In this document: piece after piece, positions 23,209 to 37,600 of the stretch
Position numbering within the stretch: the stretch's first letter is position 1
How the letters are laid out: every line of letters starts with the position of its first letter
Assembly: GCF_001640805.2 (NCBI RefSeq)
Contig: NC_066852.1
Coordinates: forward strand, 11,479,194-11,543,193
DNA: 64,000 nt
Reading direction: 5' to 3'
Origin: Lates calcarifer
Taxonomy: Eukaryota > Chordata > Actinopteri > Centropomidae
The notes under the pieces: generated by a model
The model's database searches: none
What the model saw: the letters and a program-made list of their open reading frames with translations, nothing else
Told to the model about the DNA's origin: nothing
Made by a program: the position numbers and the translations under genes

Positions 23209-26200
23209 CTTGTTTTGTTACATGTTGAGAAAGCACTCAGGATTTGGGATTTGGAAAATGTTGGAATGGTACATCTTCTGTGGGGCCCGCTGGAGGGGCT
23301 GCTCATTTCCATTTCTGCACCGCCATGTTTGTTTACGGGAGCAAGATTTAATTGATCGTGACAGCTGAAACAAAGCTGCCATTCACTCAAGGACAGGAAG
23401 GGGAAGTGTATGAGGAGAGGAATTTTATTTACAGAGATGCTTTGTTGGCAGTGTTTAGTGTAACCAGTTCACACAGTCATCTACACCAAACAGGGACAGT
23501 ACAGAATATTACAGTTTTCCCTCCCTTCAATATCAAGTCTATTTTTACATAACTGGTGAGCACTGTGTTCCTGTTGAGCTGCAGAATTATTCATGACAAA
23601 GTAATGGAGCATTATTGCTGCTTTCATTAGTTAGAATTATTTATTTTTAGTTGAATAGAATAAAACTGACATGAACTTCACCCGCCATTAATTAACATTA
23701 ATAGTTTTGGGCTCGCTACATTGAAGTATCAGCAAAAGCTTTCTAAGCAGCAGCTGCTTACAACTTTAATGAGACTTATATGAGAGATGACGAGAGCACT
23801 GTTGACATGTAAATCGCATTTAATCAGGTACAAACTGTGACTTTCTGCTGCTCTTGGGGCAGTTAAAAGATATAAAGTGTTGCAACTCCTAACACGTGAG
23901 AGGAACTTCAACTGTCCTGCAGCTGAAGAGCAACTTTTTACTTTGCTGGTAACAGTAACCCACCGAACCAAAGCTGTGAGAGCAGCGAGAGTGAGCCAAA
24001 ACTGTCAAGTCGAGTGCTATAAAACCAAAAAAAAAAAAAAAAACAAGCTGAAAGATGTTCAATTGCTTCATAGAAGTTAGGGCAATTGCAGAGTTGGGTG
24101 ACAACAACCCATGTAGTCACAAAAATATAAAAACACTGATTATACATTAAGTTTTCTCTCAGTTGGTTTTGGAGCAATGAATTGCTATCAGTTTATTTTT
24201 ATTTGTTTTCACTTTTCTTACATCACTATATAACTATTATTATCTTAATGAGGACAAACCATCTCTACCCTGTTTTAGCTGCATAATTGTGTGAATGAGT
24301 TGCACCATAAACTGCCATCGAACCACAACCTACAGATTTTATACTGTTTGTAAAAGAGTTATCGTCACCATCAGGCATTAGAGAAAAAGCCAGTTACTTT
24401 AATGAAGGGCTGAGACACTAAATAGACTCATCTTTCAAGGCCATGTCTCACTTCCAAAAACAAACCAAGCAACGTCACAACACTCTGCTGACAGCCTGAG
24501 AAGAAAAAAGTGCTTGAGGGGGCAGTTTGACAAGGAGATGAAGGTCACTGCTAAATACAAAATATCCACTTTAGGCAGCCATTAAATTTCATACTCAGAC
24601 CTCATCCAATGTAATTTCACTTGTTTCAAGAATTTCCTGGGAAAGCTCCACATCCTGAAAGGAACAATGCAGATTACACCTGTGGCACCTTTTTGATATT
24701 CATGTCAGTCCACAATTTCATACTTACAATACAGGTGGTTGCCTGCACGACCTCATGTCAACATTTTCCAAATCAGCCAAACAATTTGAGAAAGTGTTCA
24801 TTAGTCAATGATGAACCTTTGACTAAAACTGTAATTGACGACACTTCAGTTGTGACCTTCAGTTGTGGACATTTAAACTTCACCTAATTTCTCTCCACCC
24901 TCGAGTCGTATCACCTCTGCAAACTGTGACATCAGCTGAAAGACCAACGAATGGTTATGGATAGATGAGGGTTGGGTGTTGCACCAGCTTGGGCAAGGAT
25001 TACAAAGCTGACAAAACTAAATGATGGCAAAAGTTTCAATTTTGGGTGGACTTTTCCTTTATTCTAGACAACTGTGTGGTTTTCACTGCCAAACCTGAGC
25101 CAGTAAACTGTAAGCAGTTATTTCAGCGCAGCTGTTTAGCCGGCGAGCTGTATGTCAGATTAATGTCGGTGACCACGTGGTCGGTGTTTCAGAACTTAAA
25201 ATGAAACTGCACTCATACTAACATGTCTTAATGAGCTTAAGTTATTTACTGTAATTTCACATTATGATCCCGGGTTTAAACAGCATTTGGACCCCTGCTG
25301 TTACAATGGGCAAAGAGGGCTTTAGTAGTTTCAGTATGTAATGAAAAATAAAAAGATCAGTACACCCAAAATACTAATTTTCTTATTCAAGTGAAAAAAG
25401 TGTGCTATTTGGGCGAATCGACCCTTTAACGACAAAAAATTAACATTTTACTGTCAAACCAGTTCACCTTTTAAAAGCAATATTAGTAACAGTACATTAT
25501 CAGTTTACTGCCTGTTTTGGCTGTTGATGTGGAAGTGGCGTCTAGGCATGGACTGTTACAGTTGTCACTGTTATCCTTTGTTTTGGGTTTACTTATGTCT
25601 ATAGGTATTTATGGTTTTTTTTTATTGTTTTTTTCCTATTCTTATATTGCTCCCTAATAAAAAAGTTATTTACTAAAAAGGTGAGAAGGTGAGTTTGCTT
25701 AGCACCCCCAGAACTAGACCTTAATCACTTTGTTATCTGTTGACTGTACTAACTTTATTAACAGTGATGTGACTAACATTACATCCTGAGCCAACATGCA
25801 CATTACAGGGACTGAAACTGAAGAAGCTGAATGGAATTCAGACATAATTAATTTTATTATTTATATTTTTAGTTTCTCTACTCCATGTCTAAATGTCTTC
25901 AGTGATAAAAGGTCTACTGCTCATGTGTAAATCAGTATAGACAAACTAACCACTGAAGCTCATCAAGCTGATTATACCCAAAGCTAAAGGCTCACATGTG
26001 GCAAAACAACAGAGGGTAATTTAAAGAGACAAATATGATAACGTGGCAAAATGTCAGTGAGCTGCCTCACAGGACACAGTCAGTATGAGTCAGTATGTTT
26101 ATACTCATTTTATAGCTGGAAAATATGTCACGACTTCTTGTCTTTATAATCATATTATCTATTTTTTAAATAACGATAAACTCTTTTGTCTAAATTAGCA

Positions 26201-27709
26201 TTACAAAGCAACATATCCCAGTTCATATTGTTTAATCCAACTCCAGCTTAATTATAAAACTATAATAAAACTATACACTTCCTCCACCTTAAACTTCCCA
26301 TCAATGCATAGCAGCTGAGGGTCTCGTTTACTTCACACATTTTCAGTGATACCTGACATGACAGCGGGGGCTGCACTGACAGATTTGACCACTAGGTGTC
26401 GCTCTTGGAAAGTGTCAGCTACACCCTTTCTCGCGTCAGCGGAGAAACCCAGAGCTCTGACTGATCTGAAGAAATAAATCAATCCTGACAAACATTTTCA
26501 CCGTCAGTGTGGTGTCAATACAACGTGAGCTTCGGCTTCTCCAACACAAACACTGCTTCACCTACACAAAATGTTCCTGGCAATAAAAACAGCTTTTTTT
26601 CCTCCCCCTCCTCATGTGAGAATCACAGTGGATACAATGTGACTGTGACCTTGAGATGAATTTTTCTCAAAAACCCTCAACACGTCAATTCAAACTCTTT
26701 CAAATCTTCAAGGGCTTCTTCTCTTGTTTCCACATGTGATGACTCAGAGCTTCCGTCTCTTCGGCTGTTTACTTTTAGACGGTTATTGAACGCCCTCATG
26801 CAGAGCTATCTGATTTTACACAGCAGTTTGGAAGATTGGTTACTCTGTTTTTCTTTCATTTGTTAGTCCTTGCATGCGATTTGTGATGTTTCAGAGTGAG
26901 GACAGATGATGGCTTTTCACTGTTAGGCCACTTGCATATGGTTGCAATTTAATTTAATACATAAATCAGGCAAGAAAACAGCTCACAACTGTCTAATCAC
27001 TACATCATACTACTGAATATATTCAGAGGGAATACCCTGAATATGTAAATATGGCACTTAAAACAGCTAGTTCTTCAGATCTTCACTATAAAAGTCAGAC
27101 ACATTTTACAGGAGCCACATTTCCCTTAGTTTACACATAGTGTGTTTTTCTACAATATATATAAAACACTGACATCAGTAATGTCTCATATTACTGTTTC
27201 CCTGATTAGTAGATTATGACTCTGCATAATTACACTGACACTGAGGCTACATTTACACATTTACAAATCTACAGTTTCTGCTGCCAAAAAGCATAGTGTC
27301 ATACCATTACAACAGCAAATCACAGACCTGGGACAGAAACACCTTAATTAATCCCTTCATGGTCTGTGTTGCAGTTAGTACATTTGGTCTCAGTGGACCT
27401 CAGCAGTTCGGATCTGGCGCGGTATGGTCTGGTGATATGCCTGAAAATACAGAGTCTCAGATTTATGTGTCTTGGTACCCTCTCTGACAGGGGAAAAGGA
27501 AATAGCAGTAGGATTTTGGTGAATAACCACGACCTATCGACATTTAAAAGAGAGAATACTGCACATACTCATTAGGTGGCAGATAATGTGAGTTTTACTC
27601 TCTTGGTCATGTGATGTCTAAAGCCTCACCATTGTATCCTAAGTGATATTTAACACTGAATACTGATAAATACATCTGCAAAACAAAAATTAGAAAGGGA
27701 AAAAGAATT
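23209..27709. other. 3' flank of rtn2 and gene-free region before the nectin gene
   Basis: 4.5 kb without a recognisable exon on either strand. A candidate rtn2 poly(A) signal is at 23659-23664. A run of A follows AAAACC near 24025. At 26387-26403 a CTCF-like string (GACCACTAGGTGTCGCT) occurs. The open frames here are short and lack motifs. Confidence 0.5.
23659..23664 (+). promoter_or_regulatory. Candidate poly(A) signal of rtn2
   Basis: AATAAA lies about 450 bases downstream of the rtn2 stop codon. Confidence 0.45.
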
Positions 27710-28047
27710 AAAGGAGTATTCTGACATTTTAGGAAATACACTTCAATGCAGATTGTTAGATAAGAGGACTGATACTCCTGCCATGTTTGTGCATGAACTA
27801 TCAAGCTGCAGCCAGCAGTTATTTAGCTTAGCTTAGCATACAGGGGAGAAACAGAAGTGTAAAAACCACAATTTGTTGTTTGTGGGCTATTTCTTGGTTG
27901 CCAGGTAACTGACAAAGAGTTAAGAAGTACCATGTAGTTTCCTAGCTAACCATGGCTTCATATTTCGGACATCAGATAAATCATCTCATCCAACTCTCAG
28001 CAAGAAAGCAAATAAACGTATTACTCCGAAATGTGTATCATTCCTTT
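27710..28047 (+). mobile_element. Short inverted-repeat element (MITE-like), copy 1
   Basis: The segment starts AAAGGAGTATTCTGACATTT. Its end, read in reverse complement, is AAAGGAATGATACACATTTC, so it has imperfect terminal inverted repeats of about 30 bases. The middle carries GCAGCCAGCAGTT and TTAGCTTAGCTTAGCATACA, a hallmark I recognise from abundant teleost repeats. It has no coding capacity. It lies 168 bases past the nectin stop at 28215, so probably inside that isoform's 3' UTR. A related copy in the same orientation is at about 31997-32426. Confidence 0.65.
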
Positions 28048-28214
28048 GAGACATAATATTTATACAAGATGGTGTAAAAGATGATGAAAATGTGTAAAAA
28101 CTTCCTGCAAACAGAGAAGTCGCCCTTGATGTCTCAGTGGCTAAGGTGAAGCCCGTACAGAGTGACAGAGTGAATGACTGCCAGCTGCTTGGTGGCCTGA
28201 ACTCAAGATGTCTG
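28048..28214 (-). other. Probable start of the 3' UTR of the EHYV nectin isoform
   Basis: This lies between the stop codon at 28215 and the inverted-repeat element at 27710-28047. No AATAAA was seen in it on the minus strand, so the UTR probably continues into or past the repeat. Confidence 0.35.
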
Positions 28215-31200
28215 TCACACATAGTGTTCACGGTGGTTGATGTACACCCGGTCTGTCCCACTCTGATGACATACCCACTCCAGGCGGGACAGCTGCTGGG
28301 TGGGGCTTTGTGTTCCCGGCGGTCCCGGCCTCGTTGTGGGTGGTTGCTGCCCGTCAGTCAGCTCGTACCTGCGCTCTGCCCTGCGAGTCTATAGGTCAAA
28401 GAAAACATAAAAATTCTTATGTCAGAGCCTCAAGATTAGATTGTGAGAAGAGAAAGGAATATTTTTTTCCTTTGGGCATCTTTTCGCGTGAGACCGAAAA
28501 AGTACAGGCTTGGAACACAATTAAAATTTAAACTATCCTACATAGTAAATGAGTACAGCCATTAGGCCTCCAGCTTAATAAAAACAGATGACGTCAGACA
28601 GCAGGTTGTAATTACGTCCTGTAGTGACTCAGTGCTCATCATTAGCTCACTAAGTTTTAATGTTTCCTTTGTAGAGACGAGTAAGTGATGATTCAGATAG
28701 ACCTAAATGCAATGACACCAGGGACGTGGGGAGTTTACCTGACAGAGCCAGGCCACTTGTGACGCGTGGACACCCAGAGGGACGGCAGGCACTCTCTCAG
28801 AGTAGGGAGGAGGCGGCTTGTGTGTCGGAGGAAGGTCAATCCTTTAGAAGAAGAGAGAGGAAACAAAAAGTTGCAATGACCGGAGGTTTTAGTTTTCACA
28901 GATGCAAAATGAACAAATGATTCTTATTTAAAAAGAAGCAGAATGACTGGACAACCAATGACTGGACAAAGTTGCAATGACTTTTTAAAGTCTGAGAAAA
29001 CAACCCTGATGATGTCATGGTGACATCATCCAGGTTATCTTGAGTTGGACTTGAAGAATACAAATTTAAAACATAAACGTCAGCATATTTCGATCTCTGC
29101 TGTATCGATTTTGATCATTATTTCTTAAAATCTGTCTCCTGCAAGTCCACCAACTTTAATGGAAATACAGTACTAAATCAGTGGAGTATTCCTTTAAGCA
29201 GTAGTATACAGTGATATTAATGACGTCATACCAAAATCAACAGTGTTTATATAGGATATCTGACAACATGGGTATAAGGGTGATGGACTTTCATACATAA
29301 CAGTACATCAGAAGATTTCTGACAGCTGTTCCTCTAAATCCCTGTAAGATGCTGAAGCCTGAGTCATTCTCTCATCTATTGAAATCCCCGTCCACTACTA
29401 AACTGAAACCTGGAAACTGACCTTGGCCATTCATAAAACGATGTCATGACAGGCATTGATTTTTCTAGCACTGTATATCACTTGATGCCGTGCTTCTCTT
29501 TCATACTTCAGATGAGAAGTGGTAAGAGATTACAGTTAGTGCTCCCAGTGACCTGCTGTCCTATACACTCACGTCTGGGTGTGATGAAGGAGAGGGGTGA
29601 GGCCTGCGTCCGCCCCTCCCTGTCATCCCACCGGGACTTCCAGCCACGGTCACACTTAAGATGCTGAGTTTGTCATGGCACTGACCATGGGAGCAACACA
29701 TGGCTGGATACACTGCCCTGTAGTGTCAGTGCTGCGATGCAGGGCCCACACCCGCGCACAAATGTTGAGTATTTTCCACCTCTGTTTCTGCATGCTGTTT
29801 TCTGCCGGTGTTCAGACAGTCAGCAGTAACTGTAGGTGGGCTATTTTCACCAGCGCTGTTACATAATCAGCCGGTTTGAAACTCAGTCTGATGCATGCAC
29901 TGTAAGTGTCTTTCAAATTTCCCTGAAGAGGGCACTGCCACTGAAATTAGGACGCAATTTTTTTTTTTAAAAGGTGAATATGTTTTGAGCAAGGAAACAA
30001 ATGTTGTTGTTCATGACTTCTTGACTGACTGATTTATTTAGGACAATGAGAAAGCATTTGAGATATTAGAAACAGTTTAGACTTAACAATAATAATCAAT
30101 TGATAATCAGCTCTTTGCTTTGTACTTCCCAACTGTAAGCTTGTACTTCTTATCCAACCAGATTCAGTCCCATTTTCATACATCATTGACTTATTTTCAG
30201 TTGGCATTAAAGAAGAGTTTTGTGAGGATTTATCAGCCTGAGTAAAATACTACAGGAATTACATTTATTTAACCATTAGCTACACAGAGATATGCTTGAT
30301 GCACTTAGCTGTTTCCCTGGAGTGAGCATGCACAATGACACTCTAACAAGGATGGATGAGGGGATCAACCTGCAACCTTGCAGATATGGTCCACAGGTTC
30401 ATAATAATGATTTGTATGTAAGGGGTGGGATCAGCAGTATTGGACACATAAAGTAGACGTTTATGTTGCTATGCCGACTTTAATGTTAAATAGAAGCAGA
30501 GTCAATCAGAGTAAACCCTGAGGTTTTATCCTTGTGCAGGAGAAGACATAAAAGCCCCTTTTCATTCCTGAAATCTACCATCTGTAACAGATATTTAGAA
30601 CAGACACAACAGAGACGGACAAAACAAAGAGCAAACCGGCGCATACACATGTACACACACATAAACAAGGAATTTAATGTCAGTCGCAGGACTCTGGCTG
30701 AGTGTGACCCAGCTTCTTCTGTAAATAATTTAACCTCAAAGTTATTCTTCTTTGCTCTAACATTAACATGAGTGCTGGTGCACTATAGGAGCAGACGGAA
30801 CAAAATAGGACAAGGGCTTGCTGCCAAGACAGCAATTATCTGCCACCCCTCAACCTTGTCCCGCAGCCTCCCTGCTCCAGGGTGCGCACCGCTGCAGCTC
30901 TCTCAGCAGGAGTAAGGAGAAACTCCCTGAACCTACCGACGGGCTTCAGTCAACCTCGCGAGGTATAGTGTCATTAATTAACCAGCCGAGCATGTTCCGC
31001 AGCATGAATTATTTGTCACACTTACACTTTATCGGTGAAGGCTGGCGGCGGGGCCTTGCGAGCAGTGAGGATCACAATGATGAAGACTGCGATGAGGAAG
31101 AGGGCAAGAACCGCGCCCATCACAGCTCCAGCCACGGCGATGGAGTTTGACCTCTCCGCCTGGGACTGTTCTGAGACAGAGAGAGAAAAGACTTTAAGCA

Positions 31201-31618
31201 TACCACTAACACAGTAACATCAACATGAGAGAACAATGGACAGACTCAACAGTTTTGTCCGTGCACAACCAGTTTCAGACCCATACTTCCAACTCAACAT
31301 GCGCCCCCTAGAGGCAAAGAGAGCAACAGGAACAGCACTTTAAGTCGACCTGTCACCATCTACTGGCAAAGAAGCAAAAGTGTCTGCAATTTTGACACCT
31401 GCGCTATCAATGGACACTGAGTAACACGGCTTAAGCTTTTTTCAGGTTTGTATTTGTGTATGGGAGGGTGTTTGATGTTTTTACTTATTAAACTTGCTTG
31501 TTTTGTTAACCAGAGTACATTTTGTTCTGAAGAATGCAAACTGCTCTGAGTGTGACCACGTGTCTGCTGTCCTCAAGGACCAAGTTTGAAACATCCAAAG
31601 AAAAAAAGGAATGTAGGG

Positions 31619-31660
<42 letters not shown>

Positions 31661-34600
31661 ACAAATGAATCATAAAAGCTTCTGAATATTTGAACCATTT
31701 GGGTTTTATTAAACTCATTTACATATCTGCTGTTTTTTATAAAATAGCAACAGACAAATAGTTGTTTCTCAAGATCACAGACAGAAAATAGGCATGTCAA
31801 GTATAAGGGAAATAAAGATGTCATATTCTAATGTCATATATTATCACTGACATGTATATACAGTACCTCTGCTGTATCTGCGGGTCTTAACCATGGTTTT
31901 AACTGCTACGGTATTTTTCTCTCTTACAGGTGGTGCAGAGTAAAATGTAGGTTTGGCACTTGTTGAGAATCTGCAACCTGATAAACATGAATCACTTAGA
32001 GGTTTATCATTTTGGGAAATATGCATATTTACTTTCTTGCAGAGCATTAAATGAGAAGACTGATATCACTTTCATATCCGCCTGTTAAATATGAAGCTGT
32101 GGCCAGACAGTGATTAACTTAGCTGAGCTCTGACTCCAGGTAGTCGCTGTAGCTGATCAAGAAATATATAACAATATAACATATATAAAATCACAAATTT
32201 ACACTGCAGCTTTTTTTTTTTTCAAATTAAACTAATAAAATACAGTATAATTTGTCACTGCTGATAGTTGGATTTTGTTACCTTTGGACAGAGCCAGACT
32301 AGCTGATCCCCCCTGCTTTCAGTCTTTGCCCCAAGCTAAACTAAGCTAAGCTAAGCATCTTATTATAAATTTTCCTATCAAATCTTGGCAAGAAACAAAT
32401 GGTGCATTCCCCAACTATTCTTTTAAATTAGTTACAAGCCTGTCCATTGTAAAACATAACAAACCACGGCTTATAAATGACCACTGAGTGGAATCAATAC
32501 CTCCAACAGTCTCAACAAAAACAGTATGAGCTTTGTATCATATGGTCGTTGTTTAGCCGGTCATTTTTGTGTTGTCCAAGTCTGTATTGGATAACACATA
32601 TGTTCAGTTAAACTGTAACTAATATAAAAGGGATAGGGTAGCTGCAGTTTAGAGGTTCAGTGAGAGGTCCTGCACACTGAAACTCTAATCATGCGCCTAA
32701 ATGTTTTATTCAAACATTTTCACCTCCATCCATCCATGTTTTGTCTTTTCTTTGTGTGTGGAGTTGTAGATACAGCTATGTCTGTTGAATTAGCTTTGTT
32801 AGACCATATGCTTGCATATGCTCCATGTTGTCCACTGAGGGGATTAGGATTAATCGTGATTAAGATGCATTAAACTCACAGAACAGCGAGCTTTGGCCAA
32901 TCAGCAGTAATGTGTAAAACTGTGATTGTGGGGCACTGAGGGAACTGGAGGACAAAAGGTGACAGAGAAAAAAAAAGCAAAGTGTGTAATGGTCAATTCC
33001 AGTTGATTTAGCTTTGAGGTGAGAAAAAAAAATCAATAATGTGCTGAGATGAGAATCCTAAATAACAGTTCATTTATGATGCAGATTGAAAAAGCTGGGA
33101 CTTCTGAGCTCGCTCCTGAAAGCCACTTCTTCCTCTTCTTTTTCCCCTCCCCCCTCCACTCTTCTCCCTTCACACTGTCCTCTAACAGTTAATAACCGTT
33201 CAGTTACCTCTGGTGGCCGCTGAACTATGACAAGAGTCTCTTGAGTTGATCTAAACGTCTTTAAGAAATGCAGCTGTGAGCTTTAATGCCTGGTGACAGA
33301 CATTTTCTCTGAAATTCAATGTGACAAGAAATAAACATGCTTTAAACTCAGTATGCAAAGAGCACCTTCCAGAGTTCATAAGGTTTAATCATACTGAAGT
33401 AAAACTTGATATGTTCAGAATATGAAAGTCTTATGAAAGGAAAAAACTAAGATGTGCAGGTTGGGTAAATACATTATTTTTTACATGCTTTTAGAAGCTG
33501 TTTAGCTAAAACTAAGATTATTTAGAGCATGCATATGCATAAATCTGTTCTGACATTTTTCTCCAATTTGAACATTTCATTGGTTCAAATACCATCCATT
33601 CTGGAGGGGCTTGGATTAGTGGTGTTAGTGGTGGATCAACTGTCCCCACACTGGGATCTGGCTCCAGTGCAAGAACCTCTCTGTCTCCTCTAGCACTTTA
33701 TCGCACACGCACATCATCACTATGAAGCCAGGAAAAGTGACATGCTGATGCTCATCGAGGTCAGCGCAACAGACGTGCTCATCATGAATTTAACACAGCG
33801 TGCCTCGGCCGCCTGAAAAGAAGTGGGGGAACGAGTGACGGCTAACCCTACCCCTCCCAATCCTAAAACCACCAACAGCAGGGTCAAGGGTCATACTATT
33901 GCCCAGACAACAGGCCCTGCAGGGAGCAGATGCCGCTGTAGTAGCAGAGAGGTGGGGGAGGAAGATTAGAGCTGTAGGTGGTGTGTCATTTTCCTCTCAG
34001 ACATCTATTTCAATATTTTCAGCTCAAAGATGGCGACAATTTGATCCCGCTTCTCTACTGGGGAGTTAATATCAAAGTCTCTCTCTCATAACCAGGCGTC
34101 AGCGCTGCATCCCTCCATGCTGCCTGAGACGTTTGCTCACTCCTTTGTGTGTTGTGAAAAGTATCCTTGGAAACTGTTGTGTTGCAGGCAAAAGGCAAAT
34201 CCACTGATCTTCTTCACAAGTGTCTCAAACAAATTCAAGCGTTGCCGGCTGACATCATTACTGCTACTGAGCTGCTCCACCATGTGTCTCCAGACTGAGC
34301 ATGCCCCGTTTCAAGGTCAGAGAGACAACAACTGCTGTGACCATGATAAGATCTATAGAAGACAGAGAGGTCAACTGAAATAAAGACTTTCAAAGGGGAA
34401 GTGTGTCTGTCATGAGGACCTGGGGTCCGTGCTTAACAGTGTCAAGGTCACATTGGCGTGATATGTCCTTATAGCCAGAGGAGCTCTCTGCAGTGCAGCG
34501 GGACATAATGGGCCATTTTCAATTCTAGTGGCTAATTCTCTCCTTTCTGTTCTCGCCTTTCACAGCAGCACAGTTAACCTCGCTTGCTCCACGCATCCCG

Positions 34601-37600
34601 TCGCATCCCTCTCCCTCTTTCTGTGGCCAGGTAGAGCTTGTAGGAAGACAGCCTCCATCAGCAGCTCCAGATGAGCTTGTTGCCATGGGGACAGTCAATG
34701 GGCTGGAGAGTGGGGACTTTGGGCCAGACATAAACACTCAGCATTTAATTTTACCAGCTGGGAGACAGTGGGAGAAAGACACAGGGGGGGTTGAATTCAC
34801 AAAGGAGAGGAGCTGTAGGGGAGAGCGAGGGTCTTTCTGTCCTGAAACAAAGCAAACTAGGACTGATGAGGAGGGCAGAGGAAGTGCTGGATCTCCCCCT
34901 GACTAGGAAAATACCACTGGAGAGGAACAGCTTAGTATTCAAGTGTTGTATTTAATCAGATGGTAAAAGCAATAAATTGTGATTGTTAAAGAGTTATGAA
35001 GCTAAGGTTAAGTGAGGATGATTTTCAGTTACATCATGTACGGTGTCCCACATGTGCGTACTGGGTTTGGGGGGTGGGGGGTTGGTTATGCAGCATTATG
35101 CATTAGGGAGCTAGAGATGATGTCATTTGTAGAAGCACAAAGAGGCTGAGACTGAGCAGTCTGAGTAATGGCAAGCTCAAAAACCTCCAGAGAAAAGAAC
35201 TCACAGGTGCTAAGGTGCTTTATTGAACTAAAGGATCTCAAAAAGATTGACAAAATAATGCTCCACTGTTGTCACTGACATAAATATTTTTTTTTTCCTT
35301 CCAGAAACTTACATTTCCTTCTGTATATACAAAAACAAAACATGACCACAAGGTGCATTGACAATGTGAGACTGAAGTTAATTCCTCAGTCCTTTGAACA
35401 ACAGTGATTCTACAAAAACCAAAACCCCTGACAAATACCTATGAAGTAGAGATTTAACTAATTTTACATCAAAATTCATTCAAGCATTGTCTTTTTCTGT
35501 GTGTTTTAATGCCTCTAGGTTTGCAAATATACTGCGTCATTAACTGTCATAGTGACAAGGGCAGAGAAGTGAATATGGCACTAAGGAGTCCTCCTAACAC
35601 ACAGTATGCAGTGAAAATTAAAAGAAAATAAATCTCATAAAGCAACAAATCACGTTCTCACATCCAGAAGTAAACAATAATAAGAAAACACTAAGAAAAC
35701 ACACATTTCTTCTTCTAGGTATCTAAGGCACTAGTTTGTATTTCTCAACCCAAAGTGAAGGACGTTTCCTCAAGGTAAAGATACTGATGACTGATTTCTA
35801 TACAAAATGTCACAGTACAAAAAGAACTTCATTAATCCAGGTGCAGGGCTGCAAACTGACGAGTCAAGCAAAAATAGTATATTGATTAGTGGAATTTCCG
35901 TCTTAGTGCATAGAGGCAAACAGAAGAAGGGGTCAGGCTGCTGTGCTTCCTGTTATTCTCTGCATTCATGTGAAAGTCACCAGAAAAACAGAGAAAAGGT
36001 GTCAGCAGTGCACCCACACCCCAAAACACAACTTTGATTTCAACTAATCTAAATGAGGTTTTGTGGTTCATAAATTGCCATCTGTACACTTTATTTTGTA
36101 CACTCCCATTACAAAGGGTCAGTTCACCCAAATTACAAATGACACATTTTCTCTTTTACATTTAGTGCTATCTATCAATGCATATCTGTCTCTGAGGTTT
36201 CAACCTCCACCACTACACATTAAAGGTGGACGGAATTTACTTTGTGGTTTTCATGGCATTAACAAGACCTCTTTACAAAAATATTGTCCTGGTCACTCTG
36301 GGTGATCTACACTGTAAACATAATTTTCATGGGAACTACATTCAACCAAAGACATAGTCCATATGAAAACTTTCAACAGTATGTTGTGTAAATTATCCAG
36401 AGTGTTTTAGGCGAGAGATGTAGAGGAAACATAGGCACATTAAACCAAAACTTTCTGTATAGCACCAGTGGTAAGTGAGGAATTATGTTAATGTAACCGG
36501 AGTGAACCGAGACCTAAGGTAGTTATAGGAATGAGAAGCTTTGAGTCTATAGAGATAAATTAGTCCTACTGTACTGCACAGCATCTGAAACAACACTTGA
36601 GACGACATGAATTGCAGTATAGGGGTCATATTCTCTGCTTGCAAGTTACAGTGGCACATTATTAAATCTCACTATGAGAATCGCAGCCTATTCACTCCAC
36701 AGAATTCATACCCTGACAAATAATTAGTGCGGGTTCATAACGATATAACTAATTCCCATTTTGACGACTCTTACTGTAATATTAAAGTGGCCTAAAGCAT
36801 CTTTTCATTTCTATTTCAGGCTACAAGACCCTGTATACAACAGTGATACGTTAGTCATTTATATAAGCTAATAATCAGTTGCTATCTAGTCAGTAATACT
36901 TATGTGACACACTGTCATCATCATATTTATACATACAAGTTAAACAAATATTTGGCATCTGGCAGCAAATATTGTAAATGTGACCATACAACTAAAGTTG
37001 GCATGTATTCACAAACACTAGTGTACATGAGAGAAACTGTTGGATTTCCTCCATGCAGTCTGGTGAACAGGTGCATGTGTTGAAACACTTTAAATTTTTA
37101 TTGTTTACCTGATCACACACAAAAACTGAAATGTATCCATGGTAGCTTTATCTAAGTTTGACTCCTGAACTACTGGAGCTCCCAGTGACACTGATGTGTA
37201 AAACACTTTTGCCTCAGTTCAATCACAGTCCTGCTACATTTGAGCATCATGACTGGAAATAAAATGTGGCTGATTACAAATGAAGACAGACTTAACAGTA
37301 AATCCAGCCTGGAAACCTTCTCAGAGAAAAGAACAGGGTGTTTTACTTTATAGCTACTTAAGAGGATAATTATAAGGGAAAGATTTAATGATCAGTGTCT
37401 GTCCCTTCTGGTGAGTAAGCACTGTGCTGTGGATAAAAAAGCTGAGTGGAAGTTTTGATAACCACAGGTGATAGTGACAGCACATCCATCACAAAGACCT
37501 GACTTGTCTACATAATGTATATTTTACTGTGATAGTACAGGTAGAGACTACAAATCCTTCAGCTAAACAATAAGTGGTTAGCATGATTAGAGTGTGCAGT

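Larger units (their letters stand above)
31171..35218. other. Nectin intron upstream of the alternative membrane exon
   Basis: It holds a CTCF-like site at 31300-31316, a (CA)17 microsatellite at 31621-31654 and a second inverted-repeat element at about 31997-32426. The stretch 32430-35218 shows no exon or repeat I recognise. Confidence 0.45.

Noticed and set aside
28270..28277. In-frame donor-like TGG then GTATGT inside the last EHYV exon
   Set aside because: Reading through gives [10 protein letters not shown] and a stop, which resembles a known nectin ending, so this is coding sequence and not a splice site.
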